Below are positions 1-9,473 of a stretch of 46,463 nt of DNA, in pieces. Each line of letters opens with the position of its first letter. Position 1 is the first letter of the stretch. The DNA lies in NCBI GenBank assembly GCA_030066875.1, contig JASJAS010000035.1:1-46463 (forward strand), given 5' to 3'. Source of the DNA: Acidimicrobiia bacterium. Its GTDB lineage: Bacteria > Actinomycetota > Acidimicrobiia > Spongiisociales > UBA5794. The notes beneath the pieces were generated by a model. That model was not told where the DNA came from and ran no database searches. It saw only the letters and a list, made by a program, of their open reading frames with translations. The translations under genes and the position numbers were made by a program.

Positions 1-1304
1 ACGTTGTCGGACGCGTGGTAGTAGCGCGCCTGCCCTGTCGGGGTCGTGTAGATGCCGGTGTCTGAGTCGTAAACGCCTCCGGTGAGGAACTTGAGCATGA
101 GGTAGGGCAGTGTTGTCCCACCCTTGCGTAGGTTCATTTCGAGTGCATAGTGCTTCCATCCCTCAGGACGACGCACCGAAACGAAGTCGACGCTGAACCG
201 CCCGATCACGCCCGCGGTGGACAACTCGTCAGCAACCAGGTGGGCGGCGTCGTGGATGTCTCCGCGATAGTCGGGGTGCGCCGGGAAAGTGCAGCCGAGG
301 AAGACTTGGCCGGTGCGACCGCCCAACACCTGATCGTGACTCGACACGATCTGATGTCCGCCGGTGGGATCGATGCGACACTGCACCGAGGGTGAGGCCT
401 TGTCTCCTTCGAGATACTCCTCGACTATGCCACCCATCTCGCGGTACTTGGCCATATAGGGCTCCCAGCTCTCCCCGTCGGCCTCGAAGCTCAACCTCTC
501 GAAGATGGTTCGCTTGACCCAAGCCTCGAGATCGGATCCGTCGGGAGCGCCATAGAAATCGAACATGGCGTTGCCTTCGCCGGAGAAGCCCTCGTTGAGC
601 TTGACGACTGCGCGCTGGAGCGTCGGATCGCGGCCCCGCAGCTCGGCCAGTGCCCCGACGACATCGCTTTCGTCACGGAGATGTTCGGCACCGGCCGGAT
701 AGTCGATGCCCACGCGCCCGAACAGCTCACGTCCGTGGCTCTTGTCGCCAATGTGATTGAGTGCGGGATCGCAGGCGTACAACGGGATTCCGAGCTGCAC
801 TGCCAGCGATCGCTCCATGTGGGTGGCGTTGAAACATGTGATGTGAGCCGAGCTTCTGTCGGGAATGGCGTCGGAGATCCGGCGAATGAGCCGCGGCCGA
901 TCGAGGATCTTCTGAGTGAGCGGATCGGGAGAGCCGTCGTCGCAATCGAGCAGGGTGAGCCGGTTGCGGGCATGACGACCGGGGACGCCCGGAAGCAAGT
1001 GGATGTAATAGTCGATGATCGACGGGTGGATCGGCTGGCTGGTCACGTAGACGACGTTGGTGTTGGGGAGGCGAAGCAGCATCAGCAGGCACAACATCCG
1101 CTCCTCGTAGTGCCGTACACCTCGGATCTTCCGCAGCTCGATCGGATCGAGGCTCAGGCTGGGAACGACGACGACGGTGCGGGGGAATTGGTCGTCGCTG
1201 AACACCCGGCGAAACATGGGGGCGAGGCGATCCTGGATGGTGGCGAACGCGCCTAGTTCCTCGGGTGACCCGGGCAGCGGCTGCAAGTGTTGTCCTGGTA
1301 GCAC
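1..1304 (-). CDS. PGM1-like ATP-grasp peptide ligase (3' end cut by window)
   Basis: The frame is open from a GTG at 1304 to the left edge, giving about 434 residues with no stop, so the C-terminus lies outside. An in-frame TAA sits just upstream. GTG is chosen because GGAGGGA lies about 8 nt before it. The first ~150 residues (RTVVVVPSLSLDP, TNVVYVTSQPIHPSIIDYY) look like the pre-ATP-grasp domain of peptide-ligase PGM1-related proteins. Later come VVKLNEGFSGEGN, a likely ATP-grasp lysine and glycine-rich strand, and ALEMNLRKGGTTLPY near residue 388, which has the Glu-x-Asn metal-binding pattern. Members of this family join a carboxylate to an amine using ATP; the substrate here is unknown. 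It lies 100 nt behind the PQQ-type lipoprotein gene on the same strand and could be co-transcribed. The family call rests on remembered motifs. Confidence 0.8.
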   Translation of the reverse strand, partial: MLPGQHLQPLPGSPEELGAFATIQDRLAPMFRRVFSDDQFPRTVVVVPSLSLDPIELRKIRGVRHYEERMLCLLMLLRLPNTNVVYVTSQPIHPSIIDYYIHLLPGVPGRHARNRLTLLDCDDGSPDPLTQKILDRPRLIRRISDAIPDRSSAHITCFNATHMERSLAVQLGIPLYACDPALNHIGDKSHGRELFGRVGIDYPAGAEHLRDESDVVGALAELRGRDPTLQRAVVKLNEGFSGEGNAMFDFYGAPDGSDLEAWVKRTIFERLSFEADGESWEPYMAKYREMGGIVEEYLEGDKASPSVQCRIDPTGGHQIVSSHDQVLGGRTGQVFLGCTFPAHPDYRGDIHDAAHLVADELSTAGVIGRFSVDFVSVRRPEGWKHYALEMNLRKGGTTLPYLMLKFLTGGVYDSDTGIYTTPTGQARYYHASDN

Positions 1305-1404
1305 TATCGATGCTCCCTCCGGTTACACAATATCTGGAGGTGGGGCACCATGTCGAAGAAAAACCAGGCAATACGGACGGTTGGCTACGAAGCACAAGGT
1401 TCAG

Positions 1405-2679
1405 CTACGTCTCGGCTCTGATCGGAACCAGCTTCCACACGTCACCGCCCCAGGTTCCGATGTACAACTCGCCGAAGCCATCAACACCGAATGTGTTGAC
1501 CTGGCCCGGATCGAGTTCTGGCCACTCCCGCACATCGACCGCCGCCCCACCCTCGTAACGGAAGGAGCGGATCCAGCCGGTGCACCAATCCGAGTAGAAG
1601 TAGGTGCCGTTCAGTTCCGGAATATCCGCGCCCCGATAGACATATCCCCCGGTGATCGAACACCCGTCGCTGTGGCCGTACTCCACCACCGGGAGCACGG
1701 TCTCGGTTTCTTCGCATTCTGGGTGGGAAAAGCAGCGCGATCCCTCCCGATAGGCCCAACCGAAGTTGGCGCCGCCCTGGTCGAGGGAGACGACATTGAC
1801 CTCTTCCCAATCTTGCTGTCCGACATCGGCAATGAACATCGAGTTGGATTCGGCATCGATGGAGAAGCGCCAGGGGTTGCGCAACCCATACGCCCAGACC
1901 TCGGGGGCTCCTCCCCCATCGACGAACGGGTTGTCGCCGGGGACCGCATAGGGTTCACCACCATCGACATCGATGCGGAGAATTGTGCCGAACAGCGTGT
2001 CTGACTTCTGTCCATTGTGGCCGCCGTCGCCGCCATCTCCCACAGCAACATACAGGTAGCCGTCGGGACCGAACTCCAGCATCCCGGCGTTGTGCCGCTC
2101 GGTAGGCTGATCGAACAGCATCAGCTCTCGGTATGAGCCGGGATCGGCAAAGGCGGGGTCGGAGCCGACTGTGTACTCGGCGAGGCGGGTGTCGTCATTC
2201 TCGTCGGAGAAGTAGACGTAGAAGCGGCCGTTATCGGCATAGGAGGGATGGAATGCCAGGCCGAGGAGGCCCTGCTCGATGCCGTTGGCCCGCACCCGGT
2301 CGCTCAGGTCGAGAAACGGGTCTTCCTGGACCTCACCACCGGCGCCAACCACCTCGATCCTCCCCTCCCGATGGGCAACGAAAAGACGGCTGTCACCGTG
2401 GGGGGCCGCAATCGCCAGCGGCCAATCGATGGCGGCAAACAGCACCAGCTCGACGCCGAGCAGCTCCGGAGGTGGCTGGGTGGTCGTCGTTGTCGTCGTG
2501 GTCGATGTGGTTGCGGCCGTTGCCGGTCTCGCTTCGGTGGTGACCACAGCCGCCGTGGTTGTAGTCGTCGGCTGGACCGTTGTGGATGGCACCGCGGCCA
2601 CCGTCGGCTCCGTCGAGTCGTTTCCTGAGCACGCCGCGGTGAGCAGACCCAGGGCAACCGCCAACGACAGGAACCTCAT
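1405..2679 (-). CDS. PQQ-dependent sugar dehydrogenase-like lipoprotein
   Basis: The 424-aa product starts with a lipoprotein signal peptide (lipobox LTAAC, Cys17), then a Ser/Thr-rich linker to about residue 70. The rest is a glucose/sorbosone dehydrogenase-type six-bladed propeller. Diagnostic segments are EQGLLGLAFHPSYADNGRFY, VAVGDGGDGG, AYGLRNPWRFSID, FIADVGQQDWEEVN and FGWAYREG. Family members oxidise the C1 of aldoses with PQQ outside the membrane, but many homologues have no proven activity. No PQQ biosynthesis genes are in the window. Family assignment is strong; substrate is unknown. The ATG at 2679 has only a weak ribosome binding site, but the signal peptide begins right after it. 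Confidence 0.88.
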   Translation of the reverse strand: MRFLSLAVALGLLTAACSGNDSTEPTVAAVPSTTVQPTTTTTAAVVTTEARPATAATTSTTTTTTTTQPPPELLGVELVLFAAIDWPLAIAAPHGDSRLFVAHREGRIEVVGAGGEVQEDPFLDLSDRVRANGIEQGLLGLAFHPSYADNGRFYVYFSDENDDTRLAEYTVGSDPAFADPGSYRELMLFDQPTERHNAGMLEFGPDGYLYVAVGDGGDGGHNGQKSDTLFGTILRIDVDGGEPYAVPGDNPFVDGGGAPEVWAYGLRNPWRFSIDAESNSMFIADVGQQDWEEVNVVSLDQGGANFGWAYREGSRCFSHPECEETETVLPVVEYGHSDGCSITGGYVYRGADIPELNGTYFYSDWCTGWIRSFRYEGGAAVDVREWPELDPGQVNTFGVDGFGELYIGTWGGDVWKLVPIRAET

Positions 2680-2709
2680 GGACTCAGGCTAACGCTCCGC
2701 GGTGACGCC

Positions 2710-5568
2710 TCAATCGACGATCCCGTCGGTATAGACGTCCATCGGCGGGCAAGCGCACACAACGTTGCGGTCTCCGTAGGCCCCGTCGATGCGCCCTACC
2801 GGCGGCCAGTATTTGTCTACCCGCAACCCGGGCACCGGAAACGCTGCTTCCTCTCTGCTGTAGCCGTGCTCCCACTCGTCGTCGACGACGTCGGCGGCGG
2901 TGTGGGGTGCGTTGCGCAGCGGGCTGTCCTCGAGACTGACCGCACCGGTAGCTATCGCGTCGACTTCGCCGCGGATCGCCAGCATGGCGTCGATGAACCT
3001 GTCCAATTCGGCCAGGCTCTCCGACTCGGTCGGTTCGACCATGAGTGTGCCCGCCACCGGGAACGACATCGTGGGGGCGTGGAATCCGTAGTCGATGAGC
3101 CGTTTGGCAAAGTCGTCGGCGGTCACACCGGTATCGCTCCTGATGCCCCGCAGATCGAGTATGCATTCGTGGGCAACGAGCCCGCTGCTTCCGGTATACA
3201 GCACCGGGTAGGCATCGCCGAGCCGGGCCGCCACGTAGTTGGCGGACAGGATCGCGACCTCCGTAGCCTTGGCTAGTCCCGCGCCGCCCATCAATGCGAT
3301 GTAGGCCCAGGAGATCGAGAGAACCCCAGCCGATCCCCACGGTGCAGCCGCAACCGCACCGACCCCATCACGGAAGCCGGCTTGATCATCAACCAGGGGA
3401 TGGCCCGGTAGAAACGACTCGAGGTGAGCCTTGACGCCGATCGGGCCGATACCTGGGCCGCCGCCACCGTGCGGTATGGCAAAAGTCTTGTGCAGGTTGA
3501 GATGCGACACATCGCCACCGAACTCGCCGGGCTTGGCTAGACCGAGAAGCGCATTCAGGTTGGCCCCGTCGATGTAGACCTGGCCACCATGCTCGTGAAC
3601 GATGTCGCACACTTGACGCACCGACTCTTCGAAGACGCCGTGAGTTGAGGGATAGGTGATCATCAAGGCTGCCAGCCGGTCGCTGTGAGCGGCCGACTTG
3701 GCCTTCAGGTCGTCGAGGTCGACATTCCCGGCACCGTCGGTGGCAACGAGGACCACCTGCAGCCCGGCCATTACCGCGCTCGCCGGGTTTGTGCCGTGCG
3801 CCGACGCCGGGATCAGGCAGACATCGCGGCCGCTTTCACCCCGACTCTCGTGGTACGACCTGATTGCCAGCAAACCGGCGTATTCACCCTGGGAACCGGC
3901 GTTCGGCTGCAGCGAGACCGCATCGTATCCGGTGGCTTCCGCAAGCCAGCGCTCCAAGTCGGCGATCATCTCGAGGTACCCGGACGCTTGGTCCAACGGA
4001 GCAAATGGATGAATGTCCGCGAACTCGGGCCAGGTGACTGCGGCCATCTCGGTGGCGGCGTTGAGCTTCATCGTGCACGAACCGAGCGGGATCATCGAGC
4101 GGTCGAGTGCGATGTCACGCTGCTGTAGCTTGCGCAGATATCGCATCATCTCGGTCTCACTGCGATAGAGATGGAATACCTCGTGCGTCAGAAACGGCGT
4201 GCCTCTCCGCAGGTCGTCCGGGATTCCGCTGCCGTTCGCAGCGCCACTCCCGTCGACAAAGAATGACTCGACGACGGCAGCGACCACAGCCTCATCGGTC
4301 GTTTCGTCGAATGACACGGCGACGTGATCGCTATCGACAAGACGGAGATTGATGCGCCTGTCCTCGGCTGCCGCGACCACCTCCTCTGCCCTGCCCGGTG
4401 TCCTCACCGTCAGAGTGTCGAACCAAGAGTCGTTATCGAGTTGAAGACCGCCGGCTTGCAGGCGGGCGGCCAGGGTCGACGTCAGCTCATGAACCCGCTC
4501 GGCAATGGCCCGCAACCCCTCAGGGCCATGCCACACGGCATAGAGTCCTGCCATGACGGCCAGCAACGCCTGCGCAGTACAGATATTCGACGTCGCTTTC
4601 TCCCGCCTGATGTGCTGTTCGCGCGTCGTCAGAGCCAGCCGCAGCGCCATCCGATTCTTCATGTCCTTGGACACCCCGACCAGGCGACCGGGAAGAGATC
4701 GCTTGTAGGCATCCCGCGTTGCGATGAACGCGGCATGAGGCCCGCCAAACATCATCGGCACACCAAACCGCTGCGACGAACCGACCGCGACGTCGGCCCC
4801 CATATCCCCCGGCGGGGTAAGCAGAGTGAGGGCAAGCAGATCGGTGGCGACCGCCACCATCACTCCGGCCTCCTTGAGGTTTGCGATGAGCGGGCGATAG
4901 TCGCGAACGGCTCCGCTGCTCCCGGGGTACTGGAGAACCACGCCAAAGAAGCCCGTCGGGTCGATGGTCTCCGCGTCACCCACGACCACTTCGATGGCCA
5001 GCGGCAGCGCCCGGGTCTGCACAACCTGGATCACCTGGGGATGACACTCGGCATCGACGAAGAACGCCTCCGCCTTGCTCTTCGACACTCGTCGCAACAT
5101 CGTCATCGCCTCGGCAACCGCCGTGGCCTCATCCAGAAGGGAGGCGTTGGCGATGTCGAGCCCAGTGAGGTCGCCAACCATCGTCTGGAAGTTGAGCATC
5201 GCCTCGAGCCTGCCTTGTGAGATCTCGGGTTGGTAGGGCGTGTAGGAGGTGTACCACCCCGGGTTCTCCAGGACGTTGCGGAGGATCACCGAAGGAGTGT
5301 GGGTGCCGTAGTAGCCCATGCCGATGAGTGAGGTGTAGACCGCGTTCTCCGCACCAAGACGCCGTAGCCTGGCAAGCACGCCCGGTTCGGTATCCGCGGC
5401 CGGCAGATCGAGGTCTTCATCTATACGGATCGACTGGGGAACTGCTCGAGCCGTCAGCTCTTCGAGCGAATCGAGACCGATGGCCGCGAGCATGTGGGCA
5501 ATGTCCGAAGCGTTTGGTCCGATGTGGCGATCAACGAAGCTGGCACTCTTCTTCTGTACCGGTGACAT
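2710..5568 (-). CDS. gcvP: Glycine dehydrogenase (decarboxylating), glycine cleavage P protein
   Basis: This 952-aa protein is a full-length fused P protein with both halves in one chain. It decarboxylates glycine with PLP and passes the aminomethyl group to lipoyl-GcvH. The N-terminus ([18 protein letters not shown]) is typical, as are [20 protein letters not shown] and [11 protein letters not shown]. The PLP lysine lies in [18 protein letters not shown], at about residue 694. It starts with ATG after AGGAGG in the leader. No gcvT or gcvH is adjacent, so the other subunits must be elsewhere. Expression is probably glycine-controlled through the tandem riboswitch directly upstream. Confidence in identity is very high. 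Confidence 0.98.
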   Translation of the reverse strand: MSPVQKKSASFVDRHIGPNASDIAHMLAAIGLDSLEELTARAVPQSIRIDEDLDLPAADTEPGVLARLRRLGAENAVYTSLIGMGYYGTHTPSVILRNVLENPGWYTSYTPYQPEISQGRLEAMLNFQTMVGDLTGLDIANASLLDEATAVAEAMTMLRRVSKSKAEAFFVDAECHPQVIQVVQTRALPLAIEVVVGDAETIDPTGFFGVVLQYPGSSGAVRDYRPLIANLKEAGVMVAVATDLLALTLLTPPGDMGADVAVGSSQRFGVPMMFGGPHAAFIATRDAYKRSLPGRLVGVSKDMKNRMALRLALTTREQHIRREKATSNICTAQALLAVMAGLYAVWHGPEGLRAIAERVHELTSTLAARLQAGGLQLDNDSWFDTLTVRTPGRAEEVVAAAEDRRINLRLVDSDHVAVSFDETTDEAVVAAVVESFFVDGSGAANGSGIPDDLRRGTPFLTHEVFHLYRSETEMMRYLRKLQQRDIALDRSMIPLGSCTMKLNAATEMAAVTWPEFADIHPFAPLDQASGYLEMIADLERWLAEATGYDAVSLQPNAGSQGEYAGLLAIRSYHESRGESGRDVCLIPASAHGTNPASAVMAGLQVVLVATDGAGNVDLDDLKAKSAAHSDRLAALMITYPSTHGVFEESVRQVCDIVHEHGGQVYIDGANLNALLGLAKPGEFGGDVSHLNLHKTFAIPHGGGGPGIGPIGVKAHLESFLPGHPLVDDQAGFRDGVGAVAAAPWGSAGVLSISWAYIALMGGAGLAKATEVAILSANYVAARLGDAYPVLYTGSSGLVAHECILDLRGIRSDTGVTADDFAKRLIDYGFHAPTMSFPVAGTLMVEPTESESLAELDRFIDAMLAIRGEVDAIATGAVSLEDSPLRNAPHTAADVVDDEWEHGYSREEAAFPVPGLRVDKYWPPVGRIDGAYGDRNVVCACPPMDVYTDGIVD

Positions 5569-5626
5569 TGTTGGCGCACCTCCTCGATGAGACAGCAGGA
5601 CGGAGTATTCCGGTCCTCACCCCTCT

Positions 5627-5818
5627 CTGTCGTCGGTGCCTGAGAGATTCACCGGAAGCTCCGGCTTTCCCCTTCGGCGGGGTCTATCGACCCTCTCTCC
5701 AGAGGCGCCTCTTCCGTACGGTTCTACTGCCTGAGAGTTTCCTGGGGCGGTTGCTCCTTCGGCGCCGAACCCGAGAGCGCGTGCGCTGTCGGCGGTTCGG
5801 ACTCTCCCGCACGGTGTC
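5627..5818 (-). promoter_or_regulatory. Tandem glycine riboswitch upstream of gcvP
   Basis: On the minus strand two glycine aptamers follow each other. Aptamer 1 (about 5815 down to 5727) has GCGGGAGAGTCC, then GCGCCGAAGGAGCAACC and ends AAACTCTCAGGC. Aptamer 2 (about 5710 down to 5630) has CTCTGGAGAGAGGGTC, CGCCGAAGGGGAAAGCC and ends GAATCTCTCAGGCACC. These are the family's conserved core and closing strands. About 60 nt separate the second aptamer from the gcvP ATG. That stretch can fold AGGAC with GTCCT, so an expression platform acting on termination or the ribosome site is possible. Glycine normally turns gcv genes on through this class. It fills most of the 350-base gap between gcvP and the next gene. 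Confidence 0.95.
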
Positions 5819-5919
5819 ATCGGTTGTGCGCTTCTGACTGTACACGATGAAGCCCGAGCGCAACACGGCGACCGCGCCGGCTGCTGCAGCGGATATGGTT
5901 TGGCTAAGAAAGGAGACGC

Positions 5920-6195
5920 ATGACACGACTCGACACCGCCGCCCGCTCCGAGTTCTTGGCTTCGCACCCTGAGTGGGCACTAGAAGGAGAGACGATCACC
6001 AAGACGTTCGTACTTCGAGACTTCAATGAAGCACTCGGGTTCGTAACCAGGGTGGGATTGCTGTCCGAGGTTGCGGACCACCATCCCGACATCGACATCC
6101 GCTGGAACAAGGTGACCGTTGCGCTGTCCACCCACAGCGAGAATGCCCTCACAGACAAAGATGTCAACCTTGCCGAGGAGATCGAGAGTCTCTAA
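5920..6195 (+). CDS. phhB: Pterin-4a-carbinolamine dehydratase
   Basis: The 91-aa product has the family's normal size. It contains the active-site stretch ADHHPDIDIRWNKVTVALST, with the paired histidines followed by Pro, and a second histidine in THSENALTDKD. The enzyme dehydrates 4a-hydroxytetrahydropterin after aromatic amino-acid hydroxylation. Many bacteria carry it without such a hydroxylase, and none is seen here. The ATG at 5920 follows AAAGGAGACGC, a strong ribosome binding site. It is transcribed away from gcvP. Confidence 0.93.
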   Translation: MTRLDTAARSEFLASHPEWALEGETITKTFVLRDFNEALGFVTRVGLLSEVADHHPDIDIRWNKVTVALSTHSENALTDKDVNLAEEIESL

Positions 6196-6252
6196 CAGCG
6201 CTGGGCAACCGAAAACTCTCGATCGCGAGCCTCCCGAGCCGATAATCGCCTT

Positions 6253-6864
6253 ATGCAGCGCTGCCGGATCCTCGTAGTGGCCCTTCTTGTCGCCGCAAGC
6301 GCGTGTAGCGACGGCGGGGACGATGCCACCCAATTCGCTGCAGAATCGACGAGCTCCACGACCACCTCACAACCAACCCCAACGCCAGCACCGACAGCAA
6401 CGACGGGGCCGACCACGACCACCCCATCCACCACGACAACATCCACAACGACCTCGACGACGACCACCACAACGACCACAACGACAACCACCACAACGAC
6501 CACTACGACCGTCGCCCCGACGACGACAACAACAACGACAACGGCCGCCCCCACTACAACGACAACATCGGTCGACTACGTCGCCCTGGGTTCCGAGCTC
6601 GCCACCAACTTGGGCTGTCGCGTATGCCATTCGACGGACGGAACGGTAGGGCTCGGGCCGTCGTGGGCCGGAGTCGGCGGGGCAACCGTAACTCTCGACG
6701 ACGGGTCCACGGTGACGGCCACTGCGGCCTACTTGGAGGAATCGATCAGGTCGCCGGACGCCCAGATCGTCGCCGGTTTCACCGCAGGAGTCATGCAAAA
6801 CAACTACTCGGGTTTGAGCAACGACGAGATCTCCGCACTGATCGCCTATATCGCGTCGCGCTAG
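6253..6864 (+). CDS. Cytochrome c lipoprotein with poly-threonine linker
   Basis: The 203-aa product begins with a lipoprotein signal peptide (VALLVAASAC, then SDGGDD). Residues ~35-110 are almost pure Thr with a few Pro and Ala. The C-terminal ~90 residues form one small cytochrome c domain. CRVCH is the haem-binding CxxCH site, and Met in GVMQNNYSGLS is the probable second axial ligand. The domain resembles the cytochrome c tail of subunit II of some cytochrome c oxidases (LGPSWAGVGG, YLEESIRSPDAQIV, LIAYIASR), but no copper-binding cupredoxin part is present. It is likely a surface-tethered electron carrier; the partner is unknown. Start is ATG 6253. Confidence 0.85.
   Translation: MQRCRILVVALLVAASACSDGGDDATQFAAESTSSTTTSQPTPTPAPTATTGPTTTTPSTTTTSTTTSTTTTTTTTTTTTTTTTTTVAPTTTTTTTTAAPTTTTTSVDYVALGSELATNLGCRVCHSTDGTVGLGPSWAGVGGATVTLDDGSTVTATAAYLEESIRSPDAQIVAGFTAGVMQNNYSGLSNDEISALIAYIASR
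6425..6560 (+). repeat. Low-complexity ACN (Thr codon) tract
   Basis: A run of ACA/ACG/ACC triplets, broken by a few Pro and Ala codons, encodes the Thr-rich linker of the cytochrome lipoprotein. It makes long false open frames on the opposite strand (poly-Val and poly-Arg). Confidence 0.9.
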
Positions 6865-6877
6865 CTTGCAGTGAGAA

Positions 6878-7936
6878 TCACGCCGGTTCGTGGTACTTCT
6901 TCTGGTGCTCGGCGGCTGCGCTGCTCATCCAGTCATCACGCTCGATGCGCCCCTTGAAAGCGTCCAGCGCCGCAGTGACGTAGGCGATGTCGTCGGACTC
7001 GAAGTTGGCGATCTGGCGAAAGCTGGTTATGCCAAGCCCTTTGAGTGTGCGTTCCAGCTTGGGACCGATGCCGCGCACCTTCTTGAGATCGTCGTCGGCA
7101 GCCGGACCACCAGCAGCAGTGCGGGCCGCAATCTCGGCAATGTGAGCAAGCCCCTCCTCTTTGGTGGGCTCCACCGCAGATTCCGGCTCTGTTTCGATTG
7201 CAGTCACAGCCGGCTCGACGATCGGCTCGGACGGAACTGTTGCCTCTACCGTGGGCTCAACCTCGGTTCCGCTCGGGACGGCTGCCACCGTAGCGGCCAC
7301 CTCCGATCTCGCTCGAGCCAGGTCTGCGCTCAATTCGTCACGCTCGGAGCCAAGAACCGCAAGTTCGGCTTCGAGGCGTTGGATTTCAGCGTCTTGGGCA
7401 TCAGCGGCCGCGAGCCGCTGCTCGAGCTCGACCTTGCCGGCAAGCTCGACCGTCAACGCATCGACTCGGGTGGACTTCTCGGCCAACTCGGCGGAGAGCC
7501 GCTCGTGTTCGGCCGACTTGGCTTCTGACTCAGCCGAGACCGCGGCCAGCGTCTTCTCGACCTCTTCCTTTTCCGCCAACTGAGAGGAGAGGCGCTCGAC
7601 TTCGGCCTCCTTCTCGGCCAACTCGGCAACGCTGGCCTCGAGCTCGACCGCTGCGGCGGAGCTGGTTTCGAGTTCTCCCTCGAGCTCGGCAAACCGACCC
7701 TGCTCTGCCTTGAGCTCCAGTCGAGCCTTCTCCAGATCCTGTTCGCTCTCGAGCTGGGCCAGCTTGGCCTTCTCGGCACGGTCGCTCTCGTCCGCCAGCT
7801 GGCTCTCGAAGTCGGCGGCGAGAGACTCCTTCTGCAGCCATCGACCAAATACCCAGCCGAGAGCAAAGCCGATCAGCGTTGCTATCAACATGAAGACCAC
7901 GATTTCCCCGGCTGCCCAACCAACTCCATCGAACAT
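6878..7936 (-). CDS. Membrane-anchored coiled-coil protein with C-terminal helix-hairpin-helix domain
   Basis: The 352-aa protein has one N-terminal membrane segment (IVVFMLIATLIGFALGWVFG). Residues ~35-215 are an uninterrupted Glu/Ala/Leu-rich coiled coil, followed by a Val/Pro/Glu-rich linker. The C-terminal ~80 residues (LKKVRGIGPKLERTLKGLGI, then FRQIANFESDDI) are a helix-hairpin-helix fold of the kind at the end of many actinobacterial envelope and ribosome-associated proteins, often labelled nuclease-like without proof. Its ATG directly follows the stop of the OmpA-family gene, with AAGGAG inside that gene's end, so the two are co-translated. Function is unknown; a structural bridge between membrane and nucleoid is a guess. 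Confidence 0.78.
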   Translation of the reverse strand: MFDGVGWAAGEIVVFMLIATLIGFALGWVFGRWLQKESLAADFESQLADESDRAEKAKLAQLESEQDLEKARLELKAEQGRFAELEGELETSSAAAVELEASVAELAEKEAEVERLSSQLAEKEEVEKTLAAVSAESEAKSAEHERLSAELAEKSTRVDALTVELAGKVELEQRLAAADAQDAEIQRLEAELAVLGSERDELSADLARARSEVAATVAAVPSGTEVEPTVEATVPSEPIVEPAVTAIETEPESAVEPTKEEGLAHIAEIAARTAAGGPAADDDLKKVRGIGPKLERTLKGLGITSFRQIANFESDDIAYVTAALDAFKGRIERDDWMSSAAAEHQKKYHEPA

Positions 7937-9355
7937 CTACAGGTCTCCTTCTCTGATCACAAACACGATCCGGCGATTCTCGGCTCGACCGGCTTCTGTC
8001 TCGTTGCTAGCGATCGGTAGCTCCTCCCCGTAGCCGATGGCCGTGAGCCTCTCCGGATCGATACCACCGGCAACAAGGTATGCGACGACGGCGTCCGCCT
8101 GTAGCTGTGACAACTCCAGGTTGTTCGACGGGTCACCCCGGCTATCGGTGTGGCCTTCGACGACAAGCAGCGTAGACGGGTTCGCCATCAGCATCTCGAC
8201 AGCCAAATCTAGGAGACTCGTGATCTCCTCGGAAAGACTGGTCCCGTTCGATTCGAAGATGACGCTCCCATGCAGGAGATCGGTCAGCTCGGACGCGATA
8301 GCCACCGGATTTACTTCGACGTCCGTGACGATTGCCAGCTCTCCGCCGATCACGTCCTCGATGAGTACATCAAGCGCGGTTACCACGTCCTGATCCGGGC
8401 CGAGACCCGTCAGGGTCACCGTCTCGCCTGCAATGTCGATCGTCCACGAATCGAGCCGGCTGGCTATGTCGAGAAGGCCCTCCACCGTTTCGAGCCACAT
8501 CGGACCCGCGACCTCGGCGGTCATCGTTGCGTCCACGATCGTGGCGTTCGGGTGGAGGCGCTCGGCCGCGCCGACGATGCGATCAACCGTCTCCTGGTTG
8601 GGCAGCACTCCCGAGAGAATCACGGTGTCCGGTCCACGCTCTGCCCGGAATGTCGGAGGCGGCAACACCGCAATCGTCAGGTCTGCCTCGATGGGAAGCT
8701 GGCCGGCGAAGATCACTTCGACCTCTTCGATGACCTGATCACGGACAGACTCCGAGATGACCTCACCGCTGAGGGAGAGCACAGATCCGTCTGCCCGGAA
8801 ACCGCCCGATCGGAGATCGCCCATGCCCGCCAGGAGCCCGGGGATTCGGTTCAGCCACGGCTGCATTTCGACGTCTTCGGCTATCAACAGGGCGTCGACT
8901 ACCCGGTCGCTACCGAACTGGACTTCCGCGGCGCCGACGATCTCAGCGGCAATGGTCTCGTCGGGAAGCAACCCGGCTACCGAGACGGCGTCGCCAATCA
9001 CTCGGATCTCGACCGTGGGTACCCGCAGCGGCAACGGTTCGGGTTCAATGACGCGTACCTCGTTGTTGACCTTCCGCACGCCAGGGATGGCGTCGATCGC
9101 CGCGGTGATCTCGGCCGGTACATCCGCAGACTCCACCGCCCCGATCAGACGGGCATCGCGGCCGGAGAAATCGACTGCAACACTGTGGTTGGTTGCCTCG
9201 ACGGCCGCTCTTGCCTGGTCGCGGAGTTGGGTTTCGGCGTTGTCGATACCCCAGACCACAGCGGTGAGAACCACGACGACCCAAACCGCAAGCAGCCAGA
9301 GGATCGACGGGGGGACAGCCGTGCGTTCGGCTCTCCGGTCGTATGCCACACCCAC
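7937..9355 (-). CDS. OmpA-family protein with tandem BON-like repeats (ArfA-like)
   Basis: The 472-aa protein has one N-terminal membrane helix (residues ~18-38). Then come four beta-alpha-beta repeats of the BON/secretin-like type (first: VAVDFSGRDARLIGAVESAD...VRKVNNEVRVIE; later ones start near DAVSVAGLLPDE, DTVILSGVLPNQ and ETVTLTGLGPDQ). Residues ~360-470 form an OmpA C-terminal peptidoglycan-binding domain (VVEGHTDSRGDPSNNLELS, RLTAIGYGEELPI, GRAENRRIVFVI). The layout recalls mycobacterial ArfA/OmpATb, but with more BON-like repeats. It is probably anchored in the cytoplasmic membrane with the OmpA domain gripping the wall. It is the first gene of a two-gene operon with the coiled-coil protein. 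Confidence 0.85.
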   Translation of the reverse strand: MGVAYDRRAERTAVPPSILWLLAVWVVVVLTAVVWGIDNAETQLRDQARAAVEATNHSVAVDFSGRDARLIGAVESADVPAEITAAIDAIPGVRKVNNEVRVIEPEPLPLRVPTVEIRVIGDAVSVAGLLPDETIAAEIVGAAEVQFGSDRVVDALLIAEDVEMQPWLNRIPGLLAGMGDLRSGGFRADGSVLSLSGEVISESVRDQVIEEVEVIFAGQLPIEADLTIAVLPPPTFRAERGPDTVILSGVLPNQETVDRIVGAAERLHPNATIVDATMTAEVAGPMWLETVEGLLDIASRLDSWTIDIAGETVTLTGLGPDQDVVTALDVLIEDVIGGELAIVTDVEVNPVAIASELTDLLHGSVIFESNGTSLSEEITSLLDLAVEMLMANPSTLLVVEGHTDSRGDPSNNLELSQLQADAVVAYLVAGGIDPERLTAIGYGEELPIASNETEAGRAENRRIVFVIREGDL

Positions 9356-9473
9356 TCCTACCTATGGGAACAGCAGGGTTTCCGGGCACCTGCCAGCACA
9401 CCAAAATAACTTGCTCCGGGGCCTACCGCCACTCTGAGTAACCAGTTAGTGACAAAGGTGGAATATGACAATA

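Noticed and set aside
491-1395. Open frames at 491-973 and 727-1395 on the minus strand
   Set aside because: They lie over the PGM1-like gene in other frames and show no domain pattern; the real frame runs from 1304 off the left edge.
6192-6554. Poly-valine reading frame on the minus strand
   Set aside because: It is the mirror of the Thr-codon tract in the cytochrome lipoprotein gene.
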